Shown here one piece after another: positions 19,018 through 27,473 of a DNA stretch of 64,000 nt. The stretch covers positions 1 to 64,000 of the forward strand of contig CBFHMJ010000021.1 of assembly GCA_965656875.1 (NCBI GenBank). The letters are read 5' to 3'. The stretch's first letter is position 1, and each line of letters begins with the position of its first letter. A model generated the notes under the pieces. That model saw only the letters and a list, made by a program, of their open reading frames with translations. It was not told the origin of the DNA and searched no databases. This stretch comes from CBFHMJ01 sp965656875 (lineage in GTDB: Bacteria; Pseudomonadota; Gammaproteobacteria; Enterobacterales; Alteromonadaceae). A program made the translations under genes and the position numbers.

Positions 19018-19499
19018 GGACACCCATGCTAAAACGATGGGTGTCCTGATAAGAAAAGTCGCGATGACAGTGCGGTTTGGTGAGGTTGAATCTGGCAGAT
19101 AGCATCTAGTTTTGATGGAGTAGTTAACATGGACACCCATGCTAAATCGATGGGTGTCCTGATAAGAAAAGTCGCGATGGCAGTGCTGTTTGGCGAGGTT
19201 AAATCTGCATGGTAGCGCCTGAATTTGATGGTGTAGCTTACGTGGACACCCATGTTAAAGCGATGGGTGTCCAGCTAAGAAAAATCGCGATGACGGTGCG
19301 GTTTGCGGTTGTTAAATCTGCCTGTTCGCGCCTGAATTTGATGGTGTAGCTTACGTGGACACCCCTTGTTAGAACGATGGGTGTCCAGCTAAGAAAAGTC
19401 GTGATGACAGTGCGGTTTGGTGAGGTTGAATCTGGCCGGTAGAGCCCAGATTTGATGGCACCGTTAACGTGGACACCCATGTTAAAACGATGGGTGTCC
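19018..19499. repeat. five-copy tandem array of palindromic hairpin repeats, 113-bp period
   Basis: Hairpins begin at 19018, 19131, 19244, 19357 and 19471. Each has arms GGACACCCAT and ATGGGTGTCC around a 9-nt loop, followed by TGATAAG or AGCTAAG. Spacers of about 84 bp are themselves related (AAAGTCGCGATGACAGTG near the start, TTTGATGG near the end). Unlike CRISPR, the spacers are not unique and the repeat is a strong palindrome. It is a REP/BIME-like extragenic element. No REP-associated transposase is in the window. Short frames reading through it (starting MGVHV) are artefacts. Confidence 0.9.
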
Positions 19500-19526
19500 T
19501 GATAAGGGCACGAGGATTTGTCAATT

Positions 19527-19862
19527 TTAGTGTGTTGAATCCAGCGTTACGTATGATAATTCACAATTCGAACTGCCCTCAATAATTCGAAGTTTGACTT
19601 TCTTTCCTGCCATATACGCAGCCAGCAACGTTGAGTAAATTTCCTGAGCATTTTTTGAGTTTGTATTCAGCGTGAAATAAACATTTTTAACTGGCGTACA
19701 GTTAGCAAGTTTTTCATCTTGTGGTGTGCCGATATAAACAGGTCCATTAGCAGTTGTATAAAGTAACGATATCGTAGATATACAACCCGTATTATTACAG
19801 GTATTTGCAGCTACTATTTGTGTACTAAAAAGTAATCCTGCGATTAATGTAAATATTCTCAC
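19527..19862 (-). CDS. small secreted protein, 111 aa, unknown
   Basis: Signal peptide MRIFTLIAGLLFSTQIVAA is followed by a mature part of about 90 residues with four cysteines (CNNTGC near the start, NCTP and NCEL later), likely two disulphides. The core ANGPVYIGTPQDEKLANC and EIYSTLLAAYMAGKKVKL has the look of a conserved small periplasmic protein family common in gammaproteobacteria, but I cannot name it. The 340 bp upstream hold one lone hairpin repeat (20069-20097) and no other gene. Confidence 0.65.
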   Translation of the reverse strand: MRIFTLIAGLLFSTQIVAANTCNNTGCISTISLLYTTANGPVYIGTPQDEKLANCTPVKNVYFTLNTNSKNAQEIYSTLLAAYMAGKKVKLRIIEGSSNCELSYVTLDSTH

Positions 19863-20068
19863 TTTTTCCTCCTAAGCGAAAAATTTCCGTTTGTTATATG
19901 AATCCCTGATAAGTCCAGGCATGTATTCGAATTAATCTGAAACGTTAAACGAATGTTATCTATTAATTTTTGCAGGTTAGCAGATGTATCATCTTTACGA
20001 CAAGGGACTATTTGAACTGTAAATCGGGAAGATATTTATACTCTTTATTTACAAATAAGAGCTAATGT

Positions 20069-20097
20069 GGACATCCATTCTAAATCGATGGGTGTCC
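20069..20097. repeat. single hairpin repeat (REP-like)
   Basis: GGACATCCAT and ATGGGTGTCC arms with one mismatch, followed by TGATAAG and AGTCGTGACGATGG, so it carries the start of the same spacer type as the five-copy array 570 bp away. It lies between divergent genes. Confidence 0.8.
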
Positions 20098-20208
20098 TGA
20101 TAAGAGAAGTCGTGACGATGGTGCTTGTTGGCTAAGTTTGTTGTCCTCACAAAACCTTCACAGCAATACATTTAAACTGCCAGGATTTCGAAGAAGTTTG
20201 AGGTGTTT

Positions 20209-21588
20209 ATGTTGTACAGGCTGGTGTGTTTAATCCTTTTTTTGTGCTTGATATCAGGGTGTCAGAATGCGCATCTGGATATTTTTCCTGAACTTGAAAA
20301 TCAGGAACTGATGAAACAAACATTATCCGTTGAACAGATGTCGAGGGACATTGATGCGTTGGTAGCGGGTGTCGTGGCACGACATCCAGACTTGCCGGGT
20401 TATGCAAGTTTAGATGCAATTAACCGATTGTCCCAGGCGTTAAAACAAAGCCTCAAGAAACCACTAACCCGAGTTGAATTTTATCGGGTAGTCGGTCAAC
20501 TTAATCATGCTTTTGGGGATGGGCACTCTTTTCTATTGTGGCCTTATCAAGAATTTAATGTATTGAAAGAAACAGGCCATGTGCCTTTTCCCTTTGACGT
20601 GAAATTTACCAGTGAAGGGTTGCTGGTATTGCATCGAGACTACCAATATAACGCGCATCGACTGCGAGCCGGCACCCCCATCAAATCTGTAAATGGTGTG
20701 CCAGTTAAGTCTTTGCTGGCAAATTTGCAGCAATATGTGGGCGGTGAAACCGCATTATTACGTCATTACATTGTTGCTCGACGTTTTCCTGTAATGTTGT
20801 GGTCAACATACGGGTGGATTGACAATTTTAGTATTGAATTCGAGCGACAAATAGTAACGGTAACGAGTAATCAACAATGGCACTCAAGTGACAAAGGGAA
20901 TCCAGAACATTATTGGGAACGGTTAAACAGCACCACGGGTTACTTATATGTAAGTCATTTTGATGTGCCGCCAGATGAGTTTGAAACATTCGTGGATTCG
21001 ACATTTGAAGAACTCAAACAGCAGAATATTGATAATCTGATTATCGATATACGTGATAATCCCGGTGGTAATACGGATACCGTTGCGTATTTAGCGAGTT
21101 ATCTGGCCGATGAGCCATTCAGGTTAATCTCTTCTCTGCAAGAGAAATTAAATCAGGATAACCGGGGGTGGTTTGGATACAAAGGCAAAGTGGGTGAAAT
21201 TAAGTCGACGGAATGGACGGATTGGGAAATGCCGACCAGCTCCCCTAATCGGTTTACGGGCAAGCGCTACGTACTCGTTGGGCCTGTCTCCTACTCGGCT
21301 GCAATCGTGTTTGCGACCACGATGCAAGATAACAAATTCGCTACATTGGTCGGTGAGCCGACAGGTGGCTATGCGAATCAGTCTGCGCAGGGCAATTTAT
21401 TCAACCTTCCACACTCTCAATTGCGAGCTTATGTGACGACCAGGCTCCTGGTTCGGCCCAATGGTAATACCAGGCGAACTCAGGTCGTGCCCGATTATAC
21501 GGTGAAAACAACGGCAAACAGCGTGACTAACGAGCAGGACATGGCTATCGAAAAAGCGTTAAGATTAATTGATGAAAGCCCACAATAA
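20209..21588 (+). CDS. S41-family peptidase lipoprotein
   Basis: 459 aa from ATG 20209 (GAGG 6 nt upstream; a GTG at 20203 is possible). The lipobox LISGC predicts lipidation at Cys18 and an envelope location. Residues 40-330 include an N-terminal helical part and a PDZ-like strand region (RAGTPIKSVNGVPVKSLL). The S41 tail-specific protease core shows DNLIIDIRDNPGGN and the serine motif GPVSYSAAIVFA, then VGEPTGG. It heads a run with a response regulator and kinase, 19 bp before the next start, so it is probably part of a signalling operon and may process an envelope signal (inference). Confidence 0.85.
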   Translation: MLYRLVCLILFLCLISGCQNAHLDIFPELENQELMKQTLSVEQMSRDIDALVAGVVARHPDLPGYASLDAINRLSQALKQSLKKPLTRVEFYRVVGQLNHAFGDGHSFLLWPYQEFNVLKETGHVPFPFDVKFTSEGLLVLHRDYQYNAHRLRAGTPIKSVNGVPVKSLLANLQQYVGGETALLRHYIVARRFPVMLWSTYGWIDNFSIEFERQIVTVTSNQQWHSSDKGNPEHYWERLNSTTGYLYVSHFDVPPDEFETFVDSTFEELKQQNIDNLIIDIRDNPGGNTDTVAYLASYLADEPFRLISSLQEKLNQDNRGWFGYKGKVGEIKSTEWTDWEMPTSSPNRFTGKRYVLVGPVSYSAAIVFATTMQDNKFATLVGEPTGGYANQSAQGNLFNLPHSQLRAYVTTRLLVRPNGNTRRTQVVPDYTVKTTANSVTNEQDMAIEKALRLIDESPQ

Positions 21589-21607
21589 GGTATCTCAGGA
21601 GTCTGTT

Positions 21608-22291
21608 ATGTCGGCAAGAATACTGTCTGTTTTGCTTGTAGAAGATAATCGAGAGATTGCAGGGCAGATTATTGATTATCTTGAAGAAAAAGGTTTTACG
21701 ATGGACTATGCGGCGACGGGAAAAGCTGCATTACAGTTGATGGAACACAGCTCATTTGATCTGGTCATTCTTGATCTAATGTTGCCAGATACTGATGGGT
21801 ATGGGTTGTGTGAAACATTAAAGCAGAAAGCAGATAATCATTTACCGGTTTTGATGCTAACGGCACGGGACAGCCTGAATGATAAGCTGCATGGCTTTGA
21901 AGTTGGTGCAGATGATTACTTAACTAAACCTTTTGCGCTTGAAGAGGTTTACATGCGTTGCCTGGCCCTTAGTCGGCGGGCTCAACTCCATCAAAAGAAA
22001 TCCATCACGCTTGGCGAATTAACGATAGATTCGGGTCAAAAGGTTGTCTTTAGACAAGGCCAGCAACTATCGCTATCGAAAACGGACTTCGCTGTTTTAC
22101 AAGCGTTGGTATCAGCGTATCCAAATGCGGTTAGCAAACGAGAACTCAATCAAAAAGTGTGGGGCAATGATATGCCAGAGACTGATGCCCTGCGCAGCCA
22201 TATTTATACGCTACGCAATACGGTCGACAAGCCTTTTGAACGTGACATGATTAAAACGGTACATGGTATCGGGTTTAAGTTGGTTACTTAG
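21608..22291 (+). CDS. OmpR/PhoB-family response regulator
   Basis: 227 aa from ATG 21608 (CAGGAG 6 nt upstream; the longer frame from 21569 overlaps the peptidase gene and lacks a site). The receiver domain has VEDN, the phospho-acceptor Asp56 in LVILDLMLPD, and LMLTARD and DDYLTKPF for Thr and Lys. The winged-helix DNA-binding domain begins around residue 130 and ends HIYTLRNTVDKPF ... TVHGIGFKL. The last two bases of its TAG stop codon are the first bases of the inverted-repeat element. Partner of the downstream kinase. Confidence 0.95.
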   Translation: MSARILSVLLVEDNREIAGQIIDYLEEKGFTMDYAATGKAALQLMEHSSFDLVILDLMLPDTDGYGLCETLKQKADNHLPVLMLTARDSLNDKLHGFEVGADDYLTKPFALEEVYMRCLALSRRAQLHQKKSITLGELTIDSGQKVVFRQGQQLSLSKTDFAVLQALVSAYPNAVSKRELNQKVWGNDMPETDALRSHIYTLRNTVDKPFERDMIKTVHGIGFKLVT

Positions 22292-22482
22292 AGCGCGTTG
22301 ACCTTTTTGGGTGAAATTTTGTTCTAATCCAATGATTAAACGGTGCTATAGACAGCGCTTGTCGCACGTTTCTGTTACGTTTCAGCCTGCTTATGTAGAA
22401 AAGCTACACGACGCAACAATAAGCCTGGTATAAACACGCGACAAATTGCTGAAAAATCCACCTGAAAAGGTTAACACGCTCC
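22290..22482. mobile_element. miniature inverted-repeat element, copy 2
   Basis: 193 bp with terminal inverted repeats: left AGAGCGCGTTGACCTTTTTG, right end (reverse complement) GGAGCGTGTTAACCTTTTCA. The interior holds GTTTCAGCCTGCTTATGTAG and CTACACGACGCAA, which fold on each other. The same ends and interior recur at 36871-37156. No coding capacity. It separates regulator and kinase genes and provides the regulator's stop codon. Confidence 0.85.
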
Positions 22483-22499
22483 AGGAATGCAATACGCTC

Positions 22500-23753
22500 A
22501 TGCAAGCACATTTTAATGCCTCGTCCCGATCTATTAACGCTGAACTGAGTCAGCTGTTAGTCACAGTCGTACTCGCAATATCCTTGTTTTACAGCATGTT
22601 GCTGTTAGCTTATTCATGGATGGTTGAGGACAATATTTTCAATCGTCAGGTCTACGACGAAGCAACTTATATTCAGGAAGTTTACCAGGCGACTGGCGAT
22701 CTCATTGATCCCCGTCCTTCCTACATGACATTACACGAAGACTGGCGGGGATTGCCGCAACAATTTAAGGAAGAACAGCGGAGTAAGCCCGATAAAATTG
22801 AATTCCAACACCCGGATGGTCGAACGGTTCATATCCAGTTGTTCACGCTTGGCAATACTGTTTACGTATTAGCTGCCGATGTAGAAGGCTATGAGGTCAG
22901 CAGGGAATTTCTGCCGGGCGTGTTGTGGCTATTGGCGTTATTAAGTGTGTTTCTTTGTGTTGTCGTTGCAGTGATCGCACTGCGTAAAGCGAGAAAAATA
23001 ACCTATCCATTGAATCAACTCGCCAACCAGGTGGCTAGTGAGAAGAATGTTGAAGACATTGTTATCTCAGGAGATTACCCAGGGAATGAAATTGGTCAGT
23101 TGGCGGAGATAATGCAAAATACATTTGAACGGTTGACGCAAACTTTAATAAGAGAAACCCATTTTACCAAAGATGTCAGCCATGAAATCAGAACGCCCGT
23201 AGCGATCTCTCGTAATATTCTGGCCAAACCGATGTTGCAGGTATCGGATGATGAATGGCAAACATTACGTGATGCGAATGTTCGACTGGAACAGACAACA
23301 GAAACTTTACTTGCGTTGGCTCGTAAGGAATCGACGCTGGTAACCCGAACTAATCTCACTGCATTGTTTGAGCAGTGTTTATTAAATAATCCGGATATTA
23401 ATTATTCAGACAAAGGTCAGAATATTGCGTTTGAAATAGCGTGTGACAAAGATATTTTTCGTGCGGTTAACCGCAATCTCGTGAGTATCTTATTTAACAA
23501 TGTACTTTCTAATATTGTGCATTACACCGCGGGTTATTCCGTATCCGTTCTCATTGACGAAACCGAAATCACTTTTACGAACCACTACCAAAAACAGCCG
23601 CCAACAGATCCATTAAAAAGTGGTGAAAAGGGCGAAAGCAGTCAGGGAATGGGTCATGGACTCAGTTTGATACAACGTATTGCTGATGTTTATAGCTGGC
23701 ATGTTCAGGTGGATGTGGCGGACCGAACGTTTCAATTAACGCTGCATATTTAA
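22500..23753 (+). CDS. sensor histidine kinase, EnvZ-like topology
   Basis: 417 aa from ATG 22500; a TTG at 22446 lies inside the inverted-repeat element and is an unlikely start. Two transmembrane helices (about residues 20-42 and 138-162) bracket a short periplasmic sensor of about 95 residues. HAMP-like linker, then the dimerisation/phosphotransfer helix with VSHEIRTPVAIS (His228), the N-box NNVLSNIVHYT and G-box GMGHGLSLIQRI follow. It should phosphorylate the upstream regulator. The inserted element lengthens the gap between the two genes and may have changed their relative expression. Confidence 0.93.
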   Translation: MQAHFNASSRSINAELSQLLVTVVLAISLFYSMLLLAYSWMVEDNIFNRQVYDEATYIQEVYQATGDLIDPRPSYMTLHEDWRGLPQQFKEEQRSKPDKIEFQHPDGRTVHIQLFTLGNTVYVLAADVEGYEVSREFLPGVLWLLALLSVFLCVVVAVIALRKARKITYPLNQLANQVASEKNVEDIVISGDYPGNEIGQLAEIMQNTFERLTQTLIRETHFTKDVSHEIRTPVAISRNILAKPMLQVSDDEWQTLRDANVRLEQTTETLLALARKESTLVTRTNLTALFEQCLLNNPDINYSDKGQNIAFEIACDKDIFRAVNRNLVSILFNNVLSNIVHYTAGYSVSVLIDETEITFTNHYQKQPPTDPLKSGEKGESSQGMGHGLSLIQRIADVYSWHVQVDVADRTFQLTLHI

Positions 23754-23841
23754 TATAACGTGGTGTCAGATGGCATCCTTCACAAAACTACGACACGCGA
23801 TGCTTTAGTCTCTACTTACTGTTAAATCAAGAGAGACAAAA

Positions 23842-24966
23842 ATGAGCAGATTATTAGTGGCACTTTGCCTGTTTATCAGCAATGTAGTGACCGTGGCAAA
23901 TGCCGACACAGGTAGCAATCCAAAGCGTGTAGCTATGGTGATTTCAGGATATGCAAGTCAAGGTAATCCCGCGCTGAGTTACGATCAGGAAGAACTGGCT
24001 CAGAGCTATTTAACCCTCGTGGGTAATAATATTATTGTTGATATTGTCAGCCCAAAGGGAGGTGCTGTTTTAGTCAAAGATAACAAAGACCACCTTCCTT
24101 ATATTCAATCATTTAAAAATCATACCCCCGCGTTATCTCAGTTATCAAATACGCTATCGGCTAAACAAGCAATGAATAAATCTTATGACGGACTGTTTAT
24201 AGTCGGTGGCGATGGCGCCATGTTCGATCTACCGATACATGCTGATACTCAACGATTTATTCAAACCTTTGTTAAACATGACAAGCCCATTGCAGCGGTA
24301 TGTCATGGTCCTGCGGCATTGGTCAACATTAAATCAACTGACGGCCGATATTTTGTTCATGGCAAATTGATGAGTAGCTTCACTGAAGTTGAAGATCGCG
24401 CATTTAAGAAAGAACATATCGAACACTACCCGTTTATCCTGCAAACCGAACTGGAAAAGCGTGGAGCGCGCTTTGTATCTAATCAACCGATGTTGCCCTA
24501 TGTTGCTCAGGACAAAAATTTAATCACAGCACAAAATCCGATGTCTGTAGCCAAAGCAACGGATACGCTAATTTTGGCATTAGGTGTCACGCCAGTCGTC
24601 CGAGAATTGTTTAACGATGAAGCGACTTTTGATTTACTGTCGCGCGCTCATACTGAAGGGGCCAGTCTGGTAGATGTTGAAATCGCTAAAAACCCGGATG
24701 CCTATGACTATAACTATATGGCGTTATATGGTTATTACGCCTTTCAACTGGCAGAGACACCAGCACAAAAGCAGTTACAGTTAAGCATGATGTCAATGTT
24801 AAGAGATCACGTTGTTTCACTGCATCCGCAGTATCAATTGGCATTAATTGGGGCCTATATTGAGCTGGATATGATGCAACAAGCCCAACAAGCGTATCGC
24901 TGGTGGCTGACTCACTTCCCTGGTAAGAAAGTACCCGCCAATCTGTTAGAACAACTAAAACAATAA
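23842..24966 (+). CDS. secreted DJ-1/PfpI-family protein with helical C-domain
   Basis: 374 aa. Signal peptide MSRLLVALCLFISNVVTVANA, then a type-1 glutamine-amidotransferase-like DJ-1/PfpI domain (30-260). Its nucleophile elbow is AAVCHGPAAL with Cys154 and His155, preceded by LFIVGGDGAMFDL. This matches the Hsp31-like/ThiJ group (glyoxalase III or chaperone activities in relatives). The last 110 residues are helical and TPR-like (QLALIGAYIELDMMQQAQQAY). It lies 88 bp after the kinase gene and could be an output of that system. Confidence 0.85.
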   Translation: MSRLLVALCLFISNVVTVANADTGSNPKRVAMVISGYASQGNPALSYDQEELAQSYLTLVGNNIIVDIVSPKGGAVLVKDNKDHLPYIQSFKNHTPALSQLSNTLSAKQAMNKSYDGLFIVGGDGAMFDLPIHADTQRFIQTFVKHDKPIAAVCHGPAALVNIKSTDGRYFVHGKLMSSFTEVEDRAFKKEHIEHYPFILQTELEKRGARFVSNQPMLPYVAQDKNLITAQNPMSVAKATDTLILALGVTPVVRELFNDEATFDLLSRAHTEGASLVDVEIAKNPDAYDYNYMALYGYYAFQLAETPAQKQLQLSMMSMLRDHVVSLHPQYQLALIGAYIELDMMQQAQQAYRWWLTHFPGKKVPANLLEQLKQ

Positions 24967-24998
24967 CCATCAGCGACTTTTCTTCCTTCTTCTTACAT

Positions 24999-25253
24999 GG
25001 ACACCCATGTTTAAACAATGGGTGTCCTGATAAGAAAAATCTCAACGATGGCGCCGTTCGGTGATGTTCAATCTGCTTGTTAGTGCTTGAATTTGATGAT
25101 GTAGCTATCGTGGACACCCATGCTAAAACGATGGGTGTCCTGATAAGGAAAGTCGCGATGACAGTGCGATTTGCGGTTGTTCAATCTGCCTGTTAGTGCT
25201 TGAATTTAACGATGTAGATTACGTGGACACCCATGCTAAAACGATGGGTGTCC
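24999..25253. repeat. three-copy hairpin repeat array, 113-bp period
   Basis: Hairpins at 24999, 25112 and 25225, exactly 113 bp apart, with arms GGACACCCAT / ATGGGTGTCC (the first has A-ATGGGTGTCC after a TTTAAAC loop). Spacers match the type seen at 19018-19499 (AAAGTCGCGATGACAGTG, GAATTTGATGATGTAG). It lies between the 3' ends of the DJ-1 gene and the convergent nuclease gene, and may stop transcription from both sides. Confidence 0.9.
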
Positions 25254-25301
25254 TGATAAGAATCATCGCTGTTATTTCAATAGCAATAAATTCAATACTT
25301 T

Positions 25302-27113
25302 TTACTTCAACGTAATGCCAATAACTACTGCATCATGGTCGCTGGCTCGGTAAGCGCTGCTATTGTACAAGGACTGTTGTTGTGCTGGTGATTTGTGCTC
25401 CATATTGTAGTCCAGTGAATGAGGTTCATCGGCGTTGGTATGCCAGTGTGCAGCGCCGGTAATTTGTTTGACCAGGCTTTTACTGGCCAGAGCATGGTCC
25501 AGGTAGCCGGATTGCGCTTTAAATGTGTAAGACCAGGTGTTGGCTGCGCCCTGGAATTTATCCAACATATCGGTGTAGCCTGCAGCTTTGATTGCTGTGA
25601 TTGGATCTTCCATCGCATACGCGTTCATATCACCAATGACCAGAAAATCACTGTCGCCGCTTCGAGTTGGGTCGGTTGCAAGCCAGGAAACCAGCGCCTG
25701 AGCCGCTTTGGTGCGAGTGCCGTTACAGTTGCCCTGACCATCGCCAGTATTCGGATCATTTTTACAAGGCGAACCTTTAGATTTCAGATGATTAATGGCC
25801 ACCGTTAATGTTTCGCCTGAACGTTTTTCTACAAAAGTATGTGCAAGTGATGGGCGATTTTTACGATCATTAAATGATGAATTGACGGATGCGTCGAGAA
25901 TAGCCGACTGACCGACTGGTTTTACGGTTTCTTCCCGATAAATAATACCGACTGAAATCACATCAGAACCAATGGTTTTTACACCCGGATTAACAAATGC
26001 CCAGCTAACACCATTTGGCGCACGATCATTCAGACCGTTGACTAAATCCTGAATCGCGCTGTGTTTGCCATAGCCATCGTTTTCAATTTCCATCAGACCA
26101 ACAATATCGGCGTTCATCGCCGTAATGGCAGCGATAATTTTGTCACGTTGACGTTTAAATTCTTTTCTTGAATGGGCTCCCCGCGCTGTAGGGAAATCAC
26201 CACCTTTACCATCGCCATTAAAATAGTTCAGCACATTAAAGCTGGCGACTGTCAGTTTGCCGTGAGTGGCTGGCGGAGTTGCAGTACGTGCATTGGTGAC
26301 TTTAAACGCAGGTGTGCTGGTAGGAAATATCCGATATTTACCGTATGAAAAACTCAAAACGCCTGTCAGATCGGTTAGCGTGTAGCCATTACGCAACGTA
26401 TTGGTTGCGCTCAGTCCTGGTGCGGGAAAGGCGATGGGAGAAACATTCTGACTGCTGAATCCATCATCCAGTGTGATGCGATTCAAATCATTTTTTGCCT
26501 GCATCGCTTTGGCCGCAGCACCGGGTGTTACTACGTTCGTTGGTGTTTTAAGACGGCCGCCAGAACTCAGCGTAATTTCACCGTAACGACCCAAACCATA
26601 ATGGCCTGAAACCGTCAGAGTTTGTGGAAATGTAATGCGCATCCCTTCATAGCGCTCCAGTGTAGAGGCTGAAAGAAACGGCATGTTGACCGTTGCAGGT
26701 TTTGGTAGTTTATTGTCTGAACTGATAACGGTAAGCGACGTCAACGCCAATTGAGTCAGACCTTTATATTCCTTAACCTTGCCAGTTACTTCAACCAAAT
26801 CACCTACGTTAACAGCTGGGCTGGTGCCATACACAAATAAGCCTTCAGAGGTGGCTGGGTTGTTGTCTGTGTCTTTACTTTCTTCCTGAATAAAAAATCC
26901 TTTCTGCTCTTTTTTGCCCTGATAGTCACCTACAACGATGGCTTGAACAGTAACTGTGCTTCCTTTTAATGGGCTGGCTTCACCCGCGCCCTGGACTGAT
27001 GAGATGGGCGTAATGGTTTCGGCATAAACAGGCAGTGCAGCCGACAGAGAAAGTGAGGAAAAAAGCAGGCTGGCGATCAGCCGGGAGTGTTGATTCATAG
27101 TGTTATCCGACAA
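25302..27113 (-). CDS. ExeM/NucH-type extracellular nuclease
   Basis: 603 aa with signal peptide (LIASLLFSSLSLSAALPVYA). Residues 30-130 form an OB-fold-like module (STVTVQAIVVGDYQGKK, GDLVEVTGKVKEYKGLTQL). The C-terminal half is an endonuclease/exonuclease/phosphatase domain: VASFNVLNYFNGDG, then IVGLMEIENDGYG, VAINHLKSKGSPC, FLVIGDMNAYAMEDPI and the terminal YRASDHDAVVIG. This order is that of ExeM/NucH extracellular DNases, used to degrade extracellular DNA for nutrition or biofilm dispersal. Single gene with a convergent neighbour. Confidence 0.92.
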   Translation of the reverse strand: MSDNTMNQHSRLIASLLFSSLSLSAALPVYAETITPISSVQGAGEASPLKGSTVTVQAIVVGDYQGKKEQKGFFIQEESKDTDNNPATSEGLFVYGTSPAVNVGDLVEVTGKVKEYKGLTQLALTSLTVISSDNKLPKPATVNMPFLSASTLERYEGMRITFPQTLTVSGHYGLGRYGEITLSSGGRLKTPTNVVTPGAAAKAMQAKNDLNRITLDDGFSSQNVSPIAFPAPGLSATNTLRNGYTLTDLTGVLSFSYGKYRIFPTSTPAFKVTNARTATPPATHGKLTVASFNVLNYFNGDGKGGDFPTARGAHSRKEFKRQRDKIIAAITAMNADIVGLMEIENDGYGKHSAIQDLVNGLNDRAPNGVSWAFVNPGVKTIGSDVISVGIIYREETVKPVGQSAILDASVNSSFNDRKNRPSLAHTFVEKRSGETLTVAINHLKSKGSPCKNDPNTGDGQGNCNGTRTKAAQALVSWLATDPTRSGDSDFLVIGDMNAYAMEDPITAIKAAGYTDMLDKFQGAANTWSYTFKAQSGYLDHALASKSLVKQITGAAHWHTNADEPHSLDYNMEHKSPAQQQSLYNSSAYRASDHDAVVIGITLK

Positions 27114-27473
27114 GTGTGTTGTAAATCTGTGGTGATAGTACGAGGTTTTATCCTGTTTATACCAGCAAAATGCAGAAATTCAGTCAATTTTAGAATGAGT
27201 AACGTAAATACATTCAGGTGAAATGTCTTTTTTGTCATCAATTTGCCTCTATTTTGTTGCTATAAGTGAAAAAAATAAATGAAATTGTTTTCAAAATGGT
27301 ACATATAGGTGATGTTTTGGGAACTTTGTGTGCGTAATATGCGCTCGGTTCTGAACAGGAATAGATGTATGTGGTTATTTCGGAGAGAGAAGTTCAGAAC
27401 GTTACTACAAAAATACATCAGGTGAACAAACCAGATAAGGTTTGTCACTAACGGAAATGGAAAAGGAAAAAAA
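27114..27473. promoter_or_regulatory. divergent promoter region of nuclease and sulfatase genes
   Basis: 360 bp, AT-rich, without a supported ORF. It must carry promoters for both divergent genes. GGAAATGGAAAAGGAAA before ATG 27474 is a purine-rich ribosome site. No operator was recognised. Confidence 0.4.

Noticed and set aside
19029..19480. Short frames beginning MGVHV on the minus strand
   Set aside because: They only translate the hairpin repeat; same for 24686-25117 minus and 61630-61854 plus.
19018..19499. CRISPR array
   Set aside because: Period 113 bp, spacers similar to each other, repeat is a strong palindrome, no cas genes.
22446..22499. TTG start of the histidine kinase
   Set aside because: Lies inside the inserted element; ATG 22500 gives a normal kinase N-terminus.
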